Shown here piece after piece: positions 45,452-55,172 of a stretch of DNA of 64,000 bases. The stretch comes from Solirhodobacter olei. Lineage in GTDB: Bacteria; Pseudomonadota; Alphaproteobacteria; Rhodobacterales; Rhodobacteraceae. The stretch lies in contig NZ_RRYH01000031.1 of the NCBI RefSeq assembly GCF_004010155.1, positions 1 through 64,000 of the forward strand. The letters are read 5' to 3'. Numbering within the stretch: position 1 is the first letter of the stretch; each line of letters opens with the position of its first letter. The translations under genes were made by a program, and so were the position numbers. The notes under the pieces were generated by a model. That model was given only the letters and a program-made list of their open reading frames with translations, was not told the DNA's origin and searched no databases.

Positions 45452-46477
45452 TCACCCCAAAGGTTGTTCTCCTGGTAGCATGCGCGGCGGGCTTTGCTGA
45501 CCGGACACTGTCGGTGCCGAGCTCTTCTGGACAGGATAGGTCACCGGGGTCATGACTGCATTCCGTGTCAGCGGCCGGCGAGGAGATTCCTCGTTTGCGG
45601 TCGGGTTCGGACCGTACTCTTGAGCCAAGTAGTCCGAGACGTATTTCCGTTCGGTCTTTCTGTCGGCGAAGTGCCAGAGCCCGAGCTCGGAGCCCTTGAC
45701 GACAAGGGTCAGCACTGCCTTGTCGATAGCGTCCTGAACGGCAATCTGAGTCGGTTCGTTGTAGGTTGTTCCGGCTTCGGCTTGGAGCAGCTTGTCCAGT
45801 TCGACGTAGCGAAAAATACTGCCCTGTATTTGGTAGGAGAGGATCTGCTTGTCGGTGTTTATCGCGGCAAGGACCTCACCCGACCTGATGGAGACAGCGC
45901 GCAGGTTCACATAGACGGTATTCTTGACATACTGCGTATGGGCATTGATGCCCAGATATTCTGCGCCGATCCCTCCGGTTTCGACGTTGGTATCATAACC
46001 GGTAATACCGCCCTCAATCAGAATGCCCGCATGCATCAGTGGCGGGAGGACACTTGGGTCAACCTTCGTTTCGTCGCGGTAGATCTTGCGCATCTGCTCC
46101 ACAATCTGCCGCTCTTTCAGAATATCATTCAAGCGATTGCGCTCCAGAACGGTAAACCAACGCCGATTCCCGGCCTCGTCTAGAGCTTTGATCAGAAGGG
46201 ACGTTCCGCCCTGGGTTACCGCTCGCGACAGAGACTGGACGTTGGCCGTATCTTTGTATTGGCCGGTCAGATCCGCAAAATTGTAAACTGCAACCGCAAT
46301 TCTGTGATGGGGTGGAGGAAGATCAAGGAGTGCTTTCTGAACCGGAGTGACCTCGGTGATATGCGGTGGTTGGATCATCTTTTTGTAGTGTGATGCGCAT
46401 CCTGCGACGACGCCGAGAGAGCCCATCACGAGGCCACGCCTCAACGCGGCAGCGATACCAAGCCAAATTTTCTGCAT
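45452..46477 (-). CDS. csgG: Curli secretion channel lipoprotein CsgG
   Basis: Outer-membrane lipoprotein of 341 aa forming the nonameric pore for curli subunits. Lipobox GVVAGC (~21-26); the mature part has KALLDLPPPHHRIAVAVYNFADLTGQYK (~45-72) and the constriction-loop region with GGTSLLIKALDEAGNRRWFTVLERNRLNDILKERQI, which are CsgG hallmarks, then IEGGITGYDTNVETGG and NLRAVSIRSGEVLAAINTDKQI. The C-terminus has an extra low-complexity tail (~305-341) beyond the CsgG core. Start ATG 46477; 72 bases after csgF. Confidence 0.93.
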   Translation of the reverse strand: MQKIWLGIAAALRRGLVMGSLGVVAGCASHYKKMIQPPHITEVTPVQKALLDLPPPHHRIAVAVYNFADLTGQYKDTANVQSLSRAVTQGGTSLLIKALDEAGNRRWFTVLERNRLNDILKERQIVEQMRKIYRDETKVDPSVLPPLMHAGILIEGGITGYDTNVETGGIGAEYLGINAHTQYVKNTVYVNLRAVSIRSGEVLAAINTDKQILSYQIQGSIFRYVELDKLLQAEAGTTYNEPTQIAVQDAIDKAVLTLVVKGSELGLWHFADRKTERKYVSDYLAQEYGPNPTANEESPRRPLTRNAVMTPVTYPVQKSSAPTVSGQQSPPRMLPGEQPLG

Positions 46478-46549
46478 ATGTCCCTCACGACTGGGCACGA
46501 CTGGGCACGTCTATACGGCTTCGCGCCTTACCTACTGTCTTGCTGCTAA

Positions 46550-47008
46550 TTAGTTGACCACCAGTTGTGGCACTGAAATCTGGGTCGTCGTCCCGGTGGT
46601 TGCGTCGTATATTGAAAGGTTGATGGAGGATAACGTCCTGTTGAAGGACACCGTTGTGTCGCCGAAGACTACCTTGCCGCTATTCTGCGGATTCGAGCCG
46701 AAGATAGCGTTGGTCACCTGGGTGGCCAAGGCGGACAGCAGCTGCCCTTGGAGTTGCTGGACGAAGAGTTGAGCATCTGTCTGCGAGGTCGAGCCGACGC
46801 CCCCCGTGGTAGTTCCGCTGCTAGAGGTGGAGCTGTTGGCGTCGGACGCGGTCGCATTCCGCTGCGCTCCCGCAAGCGACATCAGGTACGATCCATTCAA
46901 CGGATTTCCGCCGAAGGACGGATTGATGGGTGTATAGGTCAATTGTTGCGCGACGACAGGAGATGCCCCGAAGCCAGCAAGCAATGCGACGACTGCCATC
47001 CGGACCAT
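46550..47008 (-). CDS. csgF: Curli assembly factor CsgF
   Basis: A 152 aa secreted accessory protein that caps the CsgG pore and couples nucleation to the surface. Signal peptide MAVVALLAGFGASPVVAQ; the mature N-terminus QLTYTPINPSFGGNPLNGSYLM is the CsgG-contacting peptide (Asn-Pro-Ser-Phe-Gly-Gly motif). A Ser/Thr/Gly linker (~45-70) is followed by ISVPQLVVN at the end. ATG 47008 is set by GGAGGAG eight bases upstream. First gene of the minus-strand curli operon. Confidence 0.93.
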   Translation of the reverse strand: MVRMAVVALLAGFGASPVVAQQLTYTPINPSFGGNPLNGSYLMSLAGAQRNATASDANSSTSSSGTTTGGVGSTSQTDAQLFVQQLQGQLLSALATQVTNAIFGSNPQNSGKVVFGDTTVSFNRTLSSINLSIYDATTGTTTQISVPQLVVN

Positions 47009-48853
47009 TTTCCGACTCCTCCATCTCGAGCGCAACCATAAGGTAATGATTGTACAAGAGTTTGGCGTGCGAGTGTCCAGATTGTGGCAAAATAGGGTTG
47101 GCGATGAGACATATCCGCAACGGCTCAAGTATGCCTTCTGAAGAACTTGATAACCCTCTGCCGGAGACTCCTCGGTTCCTTAAGAAGAAGTCCCGCCCCA
47201 CACGGAAATGTGAATTTCCGCTTATCTTTGCACCCTGCCCCTTCCAAAGGATCACGGTGAATGGCCTGTGTGGGTGGCTCGGGTCCCTCGTGCGCCTCCG
47301 GGAACGGCGGGGACGCGGGCGGACACTGCTAGTGATCGCCGCGGGGAAGATAGACTTCCAATGCAACCAACCTTAGCAAACACCAAGGGAACTGATGTTT
47401 AGTGGCGGGGCAATCTCCCTTTCGTGAGATTCACCGCGTCAGACATGGCGAGTCATGTGGACACGCTGAGTCTCACTCTGTTTTTTGCTCGGCACTAAAA
47501 GGCATCTATACACCGATCATCTCTCCGCTTGATGCAGGCGCGAGATCTAATTCGAACCGCTCAAGGAGCAGATTGTGCCTCTTGTGTCCTCCGACGCCTG
47601 CGGGCTGATCTCCCGTGGATCGACCGGTGAACAAGAAGCCGAGACAGTGGCGGAGCAGCTTCAGATCACACGACTCGACTTCGATCGCGCGAAGGGTCGG
47701 CTGCCAGTCTTCATTGATACCGAGCCATGCGCACGCCAGGCTGAATTGTTTTGGCCCCGGGCACTAGAGAAACGAAGGTGACCGGGATTGATTTCGACAC
47801 GCCATCCTATTCGGCGCCGTAGAAACGCGAGCACGCGCTGAACGCCCTTACCATTGACCGGGGCGCCGATCCTCTACGACCACCCAGGCCGGATAGGCGT
47901 GGAGATGGGGCACGAATTTCTCCTCCGCGTCAACCGTTCGCGAAACCTGCTCGGCAACAACGAGGGCCCGGCGACATCAATCGGGTCTACATGCTGGCCC
48001 GCAAGTAACCTCACATCCAGATGCTGAGCCCCTTGCGTGACAACACCTACGCAATGAAGATCCAGGAGGTCGCTCCGAAGCCGCCCTACACGGACATCAT
48101 ATACGTCATGGAACGGGAGGTGCAGGAGTCAAAACCTCCCGATCCCGTGCTCAATCGAGGGCTTGACGAACGAGAGGTGATGGAGCCCTTATGCACATCT
48201 CTCATCTATGCGTTCTGAAGCAACAGCAAGATTTGAGCCCCGATGATGACTTATCTAGGCAATGCAAAAGAGTGAGCCTGACCGCGTCTCGCACCGGGTG
48301 CAGAGCAATCATCTCGTCGAAGTTCAGGATTCAAAGGAAAAAACCAGTACTTTGGCGCAGAATTCGACGCGATAGAACAACATGCCCGTCTTCGGTGATG
48401 AGCTAACATTGCTCGCTCGCCACTCGCCCGTGACCGATCGCGATACATGGCCCAGCCTCCGGATCCAGGCCGCCACGCCAGAAGAACTTGACCTCCAACA
48501 CTCCACTGGCAAGCGATTGGTGTCTGGTTTGCTTCAGATTCGGGAACTGATCAATGCAAGAACAGGCTACCCCAGTAGAAAGAATTGGGAAAATCCTTCC
48601 CGAGGTTGCGGGCCAGGATGACCGCCCTCCGGCGGATGATGATGGCCCCGCGACAGTGAAACTTGTGGATATTTCGGGCGTATGACGCCTAGAAGGAAAG
48701 CAGCACATCCATAAGATGGGCCATCCTCAACTTCAACGCAGTGAAGTGAGCGGAGATCGCCTAAAGAAAGAAAAGCGGCATGTTTGGCCTTTGTTCGATT
48801 GTAGAGGCAATTATTCGCAGATAGGATGAGACATTTTCAAGACGGAGACCCCT
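47009..48853. other. 1.8 kb region without a recognisable intact gene
   Basis: Between csgF and the H-NS gene. The frame 47575-47781 + (EAETVAEQLQITRLDFDRAKGRLPVF) and the broken stretch at 48000-48190 + (INRVYMLARK, stop, then KIQEVAPKPPYTDIIYVMEREV) look like remains of once-coding DNA, but I do not recognise either. Stops interrupt all longer readings. The csgF promoter must lie at the left end. No csgD-like regulator is present. Confidence 0.4.
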
Positions 48854-49171
48854 ATGCGCACCCTCGACATCAATGCCCTCGATCTTGTTGAACTGAAGCA
48901 ACTCCAAAAAGACGTCGCCAAGGCGATCGAAAGCTTCGAAAGCCGCAAGAAGGCCGACGCCGTCGCCGCGCTCGAAGCCCAGGCGAAGGAACTCGGCTTC
49001 TCCCTCGCGGATCTTGCCGGGGCGGCCAAAGGTAAGAAGCGCGGCATCTCCGCGCCGAAATACCGCCACCCTGAGAACCCCAATATCACTTGGACCGGCC
49101 GCGGTCGGAAACCCAGATGGGTTTCGGAACATATTGCCAGTGGGAAAGACATCGAAGAACTTGAAATCTGA
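48854..49171 (+). CDS. H-NS-family nucleoid protein (HvrA/Spb-like)
   Basis: A 105 aa DNA-binding protein. The N-terminal half is a coiled-coil oligomerisation region (LDLVELKQLQKDVAKAIESFESRKKADAV). The C-terminal AT-hook-like domain has KYRHPENPNITWTGRGRKPRWV, the typical xTWxGxGRxPxW motif of alphaproteobacterial HvrA and pseudomonad MvaT-type H-NS. GGAG precedes ATG 48854. Silences AT-rich, often horizontally acquired DNA; its setting next to decayed low-GC sequence and the curli locus suggests it arrived with or controls this island. Confidence 0.92.
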   Translation: MRTLDINALDLVELKQLQKDVAKAIESFESRKKADAVAALEAQAKELGFSLADLAGAAKGKKRGISAPKYRHPENPNITWTGRGRKPRWVSEHIASGKDIEELEI

Positions 49172-50118
49172 CCGGCGCGGGCGCCCCTCTCCCCTGGATG
49201 CTCGCCAGAGGGCCGTGCCGCTCGGTGCGGTGCGGCCAATCCATCCGGCCCGATTGATGGAAAAACTGGGCTTTCCCGGTTCTGCTCAATAGTTGCATCA
49301 CTTCTAATTGCCCTAGCTAATGGCTCTGACGCACCACGGGTGGTATCCACAAACGGCGAGTGGAGCATCGGGCCGAAGGTGCTCCGTCAGACGCCACGGC
49401 GACATTGCGCGACGCGCGACGCCGAAACGGTGAGAGCACGGTCGTCCGGAAGGGGTGAAACCGGCAGATCCTACATCATTCTAAACCTCAAAGCGCCCAT
49501 GATGCGCCTAGGTCCTATCCAAGCGGGATCATGCGCCGTTAGGATCTCGCATGATCGACAAAATCCAGCGCGCATCCGACTTTCCGCTGTTAACCAAAAA
49601 GAAGGTCGATGAGGACTATCGCCCGGTCGTATCCTACTGAAGGGCTCCCCCCAATAGGCTGGCTCAGCCCCCGTCGCCGACAGCCTCGCCGTTCGTATGG
49701 AAATACTTGGGATGCTAAAGCATTTCTAATGCTGAACTAAAAGGGGAAAAGCAAGGACGTTCTTGGAACACGTGTTAGCGGAAAATCGGCAGAGCACTGA
49801 GGATGCAATCATCTTTGACAAGTTTGTTCACCTCGTCCTGCGCGGCGGTTTTACGGAGGCAATCGCTCGCCGACCCGAAGGTCGGCGTCAGGATTGAGCA
49901 CGGGCCCATCTGATCTCGGCTCTGACCCTCGACCCGCGCGACATCGCCGAGATCGAAAAGCTCACCAAACCGCCAAAATTCATCCGGCTACTCCCCGAGC
50001 ATTCGGGGCAGCTCGACAACGACTCGCGATACGCCCACAGCGTCAATGTCAGCTACACCACGGGCCCTGGTGCTGACATTCTTGGCGCAACCTTGTTAGG
50101 TGCGCCGTTGACCGGCAC
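49172..50118. other. About 950 bases with relics only
   Basis: No complete gene. An open stretch at about 49897-50110 + reads RAHLISALTLDPRDIAEIEKL and continues without stops but has no start or recognisable family; it overlaps the end of the aldo-keto reductase gene in antisense. The rest has no coding or RNA signal that I can support. Confidence 0.4.
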
Positions 50119-51597
50119 TCAGGCTGTGAGTGACGGATCGACTTCTGCCTCTGCCTCGATTTCAACCAAATAGTCGCCGACGAGGGCACCGGCCTGGATC
50201 AGCGTGTTGGCGGGCAGCACGTCACCAAACACCCGACCATGTGCGCGGGAAACCGGCTCCCATTGGGTCACGTCACGGAGATAGACTCGGGTTCGGACGA
50301 CGTCCTCCATCTCCGCCCCCAGGGCAGTGAGGGATGCCGCGATCTTGTCAAGGATATAGGTGGTCTGGGCACCTGCGTCGCCAAGAGCGACGCAGCGGTC
50401 GGCACCATGTGTTGCGGTGGTGCCTGACACCAGGATACGGTTGCCCACGCGGATCGCCCGGCTATACCCAGCAAGCGGCTCCCAAACGCTGCCGGAGGAG
50501 GCGCGTTGACGCGCGGGACGTGCGGGCGCCGGGCTCGTCGTAAGCGCCGAGGGAACCGCGCTCAGATGATGGCTCAGATCGCCCGAAGCCGTCAGGTAGG
50601 GCGGGCGCCTATATTCGTCTCCGCAATCCCCGGGGATCGGGTCCGTCTGGCCGAAGGCCGCGTCTAGCGCCGCCCTGTCCGCGTCATCCAACGTGAAGCG
50701 GAAGACATTGAGATTGTCGTCACGATGCTCACTTTCGGTCAGCCTGGCACCGATGATCGTCGCCGCGACCGCGTCATGCTCCAGCACCCATCGTGAAGCG
50801 ACATTGGACAGGGACACCCCGTGCTTTTTGGCGATGCCAGACGCGGCGGAAAGGATGCCCTGGAATGCCCCCCACCCCCCTGCGATGTCGATGAAGCGCT
50901 TGTATTTCGAGCGGCTCCAATCGGCAATGTTCTCTGGCTCGGGTTGCCCAAGCCATCTCTCGGACAGGAACCCGCCGCAGAGCGTGCCGTAGGCGAAGAG
51001 TTTCACCCCGGTCCGCGCGCACAGCTCCGACAAAGCGCCCGCTGCGCGCCGGTCGACCAGCGAAAATGACACCTGATTGCTAACCAGCGGAACCCCGTCG
51101 GCCAGCGCCAACGCCAGATGGGCGGCATCAAAATTAGTGACGCCAAGGGCTCCTATCAGCCCTTCTTCATGAAGCCTGTTCATCTCGTGCAGGGCGTCGA
51201 GCCAGGCCGGATGCTCGAAGGTCCACCAGTGAAACTGCAGCAGGTCGATCTGTTCCACACCGAGCCTGTCGAGCCTCTCCTGGACTCCGCGGCGCACAAC
51301 TTGAGCGGTCATCGGGCCCGGTTCCGGGCACCATTTGGTCATCGCAACAGGTGGCACCGCCCCCTGCGGAACGTGCGAGAGCATCCGGCCCGTAATCAAT
51401 TCCGCACTTCCGTAATGATCCGCCATGTCGAACGTATCGAATCCGGCGGCGGCATAGGCTTCCAGCATATCGGCGGCGCTGTCGAGATTGAGCGGGCCGT
51501 CGTCTTTCTCTATATCAGCGACCTGCCATAGGCCGCAGATCAGGCGGCTGATATCAAGCCCGCCGGTGAGCCGGGTGCGCTCGGGAATATTCAACAT
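50119..51597 (-). CDS. Aldo-keto reductase fused to a RidA-family domain
   Basis: A 492 aa fusion. Residues ~1-335 are an aldo-keto reductase: the tetrad Asp and Tyr in DMADHYG (~53), Lys in VAMTKW (~84), His in LLQFHWW (~123), and the cofactor block TIIGARLTESEHRDDN (~280). After a Pro/Ala-rich linker, residues ~365-490 form a YjgF/RidA domain with ILVSGTTATHG and VVRTRVYLRDV, the conserved Arg of imine deaminases. A reductase and an imine/enamine hydrolase in one chain suggest linked processing of an unstable intermediate. ATG 51597 starts one base before the LivM stop; a start at 51636 would overlap it. Confidence 0.85.
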   Translation of the reverse strand: MLNIPERTRLTGGLDISRLICGLWQVADIEKDDGPLNLDSAADMLEAYAAAGFDTFDMADHYGSAELITGRMLSHVPQGAVPPVAMTKWCPEPGPMTAQVVRRGVQERLDRLGVEQIDLLQFHWWTFEHPAWLDALHEMNRLHEEGLIGALGVTNFDAAHLALALADGVPLVSNQVSFSLVDRRAAGALSELCARTGVKLFAYGTLCGGFLSERWLGQPEPENIADWSRSKYKRFIDIAGGWGAFQGILSAASGIAKKHGVSLSNVASRWVLEHDAVAATIIGARLTESEHRDDNLNVFRFTLDDADRAALDAAFGQTDPIPGDCGDEYRRPPYLTASGDLSHHLSAVPSALTTSPAPARPARQRASSGSVWEPLAGYSRAIRVGNRILVSGTTATHGADRCVALGDAGAQTTYILDKIAASLTALGAEMEDVVRTRVYLRDVTQWEPVSRAHGRVFGDVLPANTLIQAGALVGDYLVEIEAEAEVDPSLTA

Positions 51598-51598
51598 A

Positions 51599-52588
51599 TC
51601 AGTGCTCGCTGCTTGAGTTAGACGATCTGCGCGCAACGGAAGGGCGCAGGATATGGCGAGAGGCGACGCGCGCCTCGCCGATCAGCCCGCGCGGCCTCCA
51701 GAGCAGGATCGCGCAGAGCGCGACGCCGATCATGACAATTTGGAGCGATGCGGCCCGCGCCTGTGCGTCTGCAGGGACGACGGCAGAGATCGCAACCGCC
51801 GAAAGCGCCCATATCCCCCAGACCACAACCGAACCAAGGATTGCGCCCCGGTTGTTGCCCGATCCGCCGACGATCAACATCGCCCAAACCTGGAATGTCA
51901 GCGTAGGCTGATAGTTGTCAGGGGCGATGAAGCCGATGAAATGCGCCTGCGCGGCTCCGGCCAGCCCCATGATCGCGCCACCGAGCGCAAAGGCCTGAAG
52001 GCGGAACCGCACCGCGCTCTTGCCAAGAGCAGTCGCTGCGGCCTCATCCTCCCGGATCGCCTTCAGCGCACGGCCCCACGGACTGGAGGCCAGCCGCTCC
52101 AGCCCGAGATAGAGCACGACGACGACAGCCGCGATGATAGCGAGATTGACCGCTCCGAAAAGGAACGGTTGTCTGGCTAGGCCGGCGAACGGGCGCGGAA
52201 TGAACCCGATGCCGAAGGGCCCGCCGGTGACGGGCTGAAGGTTCAGCACGCAAAGCTGGATCGCCACAGCAGCGCCGAAGGTCGCTATCGCGAGGTAGTC
52301 CGAGCGCAGACGTATCGTCAGCGCTCCAATTAGGAATGTCGCCAAGGCCGTGGCCAGCGCCGCGCCTATCCATCCGGCTGCAATCGGCAGCCCGAGCCCT
52401 CCGATATGGCTCGTACTCGCCGGCGTCGTCAGAAGAGCCGATACATAGGCGCCGATGGCTACAAATCCCGCGATGCCGACGTTGAAGAGGCCGGTCTGCC
52501 CCCATTGCACGTTTAACCCCAAGCAAATGATGCCGTAGGTCAGCGCGACCGTGAGAAAGAAGAAGCCGTAGCTCAGGATGTCGATCAT
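51599..52588 (-). CDS. Branched-chain-type ABC transporter permease (LivM-like)
   Basis: A 329 aa permease with eight or more hydrophobic helices. GLFNVGIAGFVAIGAYVSALL (~33) and the EAA-like SPWGRALKAIREDEAAATALG (~170-190) are LivM hallmarks, as is NNRGAILGSVVVWGI. Starts inside the LivH stop (ATGA overlap). Part of a HAAT-family importer for amino-acid-like or other small organic solutes. Confidence 0.92.
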   Translation of the reverse strand: MIDILSYGFFFLTVALTYGIICLGLNVQWGQTGLFNVGIAGFVAIGAYVSALLTTPASTSHIGGLGLPIAAGWIGAALATALATFLIGALTIRLRSDYLAIATFGAAVAIQLCVLNLQPVTGGPFGIGFIPRPFAGLARQPFLFGAVNLAIIAAVVVVLYLGLERLASSPWGRALKAIREDEAAATALGKSAVRFRLQAFALGGAIMGLAGAAQAHFIGFIAPDNYQPTLTFQVWAMLIVGGSGNNRGAILGSVVVWGIWALSAVAISAVVPADAQARAASLQIVMIGVALCAILLWRPRGLIGEARVASRHILRPSVARRSSNSSSEH

Positions 52589-53496
52589 TCATGCCTCCCA
52601 AACAACCCGCTCGGCCGGAGAAGGAGGATGGCGACTAGGATCACAAAGGCGACTGCCGAGCGCCACTCTGCGCCGAAAAGCGCCACCGCCGACGACTCGG
52701 CAAGCCCGACAATGAGTCCCGCCAGCATCGCCCCAGGCACCGATCCGATGCCGCCAAGGATAGCCGCGGCAAACAGCGGCAGAAGAAGATCTAACCCCAT
52801 CTCCGGCCGGACCTGGACGACCAGACCGGACATCACTCCGGCCACGCAGGCGAGCCCCGCTCCGAGCATCCAGACCGTTCGGATGACCTTGCGCGCATCA
52901 ATGCCGGCGAGACTCGCCAGCTGACGGTTCTCACTGACCGCGCGCATCGACCGGCCGATGGCTGTGCGGGTCAACAGCAGATGCAATCCGACGACCAGAA
53001 CGATGGCAACACCCACGGTCAGCAACTGATCCGGCGTCGCCCGCATACCGCCCCCGAGCGGCTGAGCGATCTGCAGATCGGTGCTGAAATAGCGTGGGCT
53101 CGAGGTAAAGACGAACTCGATCATGTTGCGTAGCGCTAGCGACGCGCCGAAGCTCGCCATCACGAGAATGATCACCGCACTACCGCGCTGGCGCAGCGGC
53201 CCAAAAAGAAGCGCGTCGACGACCAAGGCAAGTCCGGCAGTCAGCCCCACGGCCAGCACCAGCGCGACTGGCAGTGTCCAGCCGAAGGAAAAGGGCCCAA
53301 GCGAGGGAACATTGCCCCCGGCAAGCGAGCCGAGCGCCGCAGCGATTGCTAGGGCGAAATAGGCGCCCCAGGAGATGAACTCGCCATGGGCGAAATTCGC
53401 GAAGCGCAGGATCGAATAGGTCAGGGTGATTCCTATGGCCCCAAGCCCGATCATTGAGCCAGCGATTACACCGTCCACAAGCACCTGAGGTGTCAT
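52585..53496 (-). CDS. Branched-chain-type ABC transporter permease (LivH-like)
   Basis: A 303 aa permease. The N-terminal GSMIGLGAIGITLTYSILRFANFAHGEFISWGAY (~12-45) is the LivH signature; TAIGRSMRAVSENRQLASLAGID (~175-197) is the EAA loop. Coupled by four-base overlaps to LivF upstream and LivM downstream. Confidence 0.93.
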   Translation of the reverse strand: MTPQVLVDGVIAGSMIGLGAIGITLTYSILRFANFAHGEFISWGAYFALAIAAALGSLAGGNVPSLGPFSFGWTLPVALVLAVGLTAGLALVVDALLFGPLRQRGSAVIILVMASFGASLALRNMIEFVFTSSPRYFSTDLQIAQPLGGGMRATPDQLLTVGVAIVLVVGLHLLLTRTAIGRSMRAVSENRQLASLAGIDARKVIRTVWMLGAGLACVAGVMSGLVVQVRPEMGLDLLLPLFAAAILGGIGSVPGAMLAGLIVGLAESSAVALFGAEWRSAVAFVILVAILLLRPSGLFGRHE

Positions 53497-54251
53497 GCCC
53501 TCGCCTCCCGCCGCCTTCCCTGCGCACCGAGGAAAAGCGCGCCAAGCTCAGGCCCCTGCGCCAGCTCACGGGCCACGCCCTCGAGCCGAACCTGTCCCTC
53601 GACCAGCACGATCGCGCGGTCGGCGATCGCAAGCGCCGCCTTTACGTTCTGCTCCACCAGCACTGTGGTGACCCCGGTCGCGTTAATCTCTCGCAGGCGT
53701 GCGAAGACCTCGCTCACCACCTTCGGCGCCAGCCCGGCCGACGGTTCGTCCAGGATAAGCACCGCGGGCTCCACGATCAGCGCGCGGGCGACTGCGAGCA
53801 TCTGGCGCTGCCCTCCGGAAAGCTGCCCCGCCCGCAGCGCCTTCAACCGCTCGAGATCGGGGAACATTTGGTAGAGCGCCCCGATCCGTCGACTGCGTTC
53901 CGCTCTTGGCAGAATTTGCGCGGCGACCAGCAGGTTTTCGTGAATGCTCAGCGTCGTGAAGACATTCTCGGTTTGCGGAACGAAGGCCAAACCCCGGCGC
54001 AGCCGCTCGTGCGCATGAGTCGATGTCAGATCGGCACCTTGGAGGTCGATCGTGCCGGAATGCACAGGCACCAGCCCTGCGATGGTTTTAACCAACGTCG
54101 ACTTGCCCGCCCCGTTGGGGCCGAGCAGCAGAAGGAACTCCCCCTGCCGCACGGCCAGATCAACCCCGCGCACGATGGGCAGGTCGCGCTCGTAACCCGA
54201 AAAGAGACCATGGGCGGACAGCACCGTCGGGGCATCGGGAGAGGACGTCAT
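53493..54251 (-). CDS. Branched-chain-type ABC transporter ATPase (LivF-like)
   Basis: A 252 aa ATPase with Walker A LGPNGAGKSTLV (~45), signature LSGGQRQMLAVARAL (~137) and Walker B VLILDEPSAGLAP (~157). ATG 54251 is preferred: it overlaps the LivG stop as the other genes of the operon do, and upstream residues show no family resemblance. Confidence 0.92.
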   Translation of the reverse strand: MTSSPDAPTVLSAHGLFSGYERDLPIVRGVDLAVRQGEFLLLLGPNGAGKSTLVKTIAGLVPVHSGTIDLQGADLTSTHAHERLRRGLAFVPQTENVFTTLSIHENLLVAAQILPRAERSRRIGALYQMFPDLERLKALRAGQLSGGQRQMLAVARALIVEPAVLILDEPSAGLAPKVVSEVFARLREINATGVTTVLVEQNVKAALAIADRAIVLVEGQVRLEGVARELAQGPELGALFLGAQGRRREARA

Positions 54252-55054
54252 ACCGCATCCCCCAGGTAGGCGCTGACCACCGCAGGGTGGATGGCGATCT
54301 CCGCCGGCGTGCCCTCGGCCAGAAGCCGGCCCGCCGCCATGACCACCGCCCTGCTGCACAGGCGCGCGACCATATCCATGTTGTGTTCAATCAGCAGGAT
54401 GGTTTTTCCCGCCCCGTTCAGTGCGACGATCCGGTCGATAAGTAGCTCCAGCAGTGCCGGATTGACGCCCGCCGCCGGTTCATCGAGCAGAAGAACCTCC
54501 GGATCGGCCATGAGAACGCGCGCAAGCTCCAGCAGTTTGCGCTGGCCGCCGGAGAGGATGCGTGCCGGTTCGAATTCCAGATGCGAGAGCGTCATGAGCT
54601 CCAGGAGCCCTCGCGCCTTATCGATCGCGGCCCGCTCCTCGGCCGCCACACGACGGGGCGAAAGGAAGTTCATCCAAAGACGTTCGCCCGTCTGCCGCTG
54701 CGCGCCGACAAGGACGTTTTCGAGGACGCTCATTTCAGCGAAGGGGCGCGGGATCTGGAAGGTCCGCCCGACGCCGTGTCGAATTCTGCTCACCGCCCCC
54801 TCGCCGGTAACATCCGACGAGCCAAAGACAATTCGCCCCGAAGTTGGCCTCATACTGCCCGCCACGAGATTGAACATCGTCGTCTTGCCGGCACCGTTCG
54901 GACCGATGAGCGCCACCATCTCTCCGCGCCGCAGGGTCAGCGACATATCATCAACGGCGCGCAGAGCTTCGAAGGCCTTGGTCACCCCGATCGCACGCAA
55001 CGCCGCCTCCCCTTCAACGGCGGCGCCGGGCGCAAGGTTTTCCGGATCGGTCAT
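54248..55054 (-). CDS. Branched-chain-type ABC transporter ATPase (LivG-like)
   Basis: A 268 aa ATPase with GPNGAGKTTMFNLVAG (~50), LSGGQRKLLELARVLM (~160), LLLDEPAAGVNPAL (~180) and the LivG-specific VGRTFQIPRPF segment. First gene of the minus-strand livGFHM-AKR/RidA operon. ATG 55054 chosen at the start of recognisable sequence; an upstream ATG at 55081 adds nine residues. Confidence 0.92.
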   Translation of the reverse strand: MTDPENLAPGAAVEGEAALRAIGVTKAFEALRAVDDMSLTLRRGEMVALIGPNGAGKTTMFNLVAGSMRPTSGRIVFGSSDVTGEGAVSRIRHGVGRTFQIPRPFAEMSVLENVLVGAQRQTGERLWMNFLSPRRVAAEERAAIDKARGLLELMTLSHLEFEPARILSGGQRKLLELARVLMADPEVLLLDEPAAGVNPALLELLIDRIVALNGAGKTILLIEHNMDMVARLCSRAVVMAAGRLLAEGTPAEIAIHPAVVSAYLGDAV

Positions 55055-55100
55055 CGAAGCTGTCCCCGTTCGTCGGATCATCAGTTCCTGATGTGTGATC

Positions 55101-55140
55101 TTTGATCAAATATCTTGACCGTTTCTCGTTTGGCAAGATA
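55101..55140. promoter_or_regulatory. Palindromic region between the liv operon and its GntR gene
   Basis: TTTGATCAAA at 55101-55110 is a perfect 10-base palindrome; immediately after it, TATCTTG and CAAGATA (55111-55117, 55134-55140) form a 7-bp inverted repeat. Both sit in the ~120-base divergent promoter region, the expected place for the GntR operator. Confidence 0.5.
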
Positions 55141-55172
55141 GAAATTCTAGTGAACAGGAGCGGAGGCGCGAC

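Noticed and set aside
47575-48218. Open stretches between csgF and the H-NS gene as possible genes
   Set aside because: They are short, interrupted by stops and not recognisable; treated as decayed sequence.
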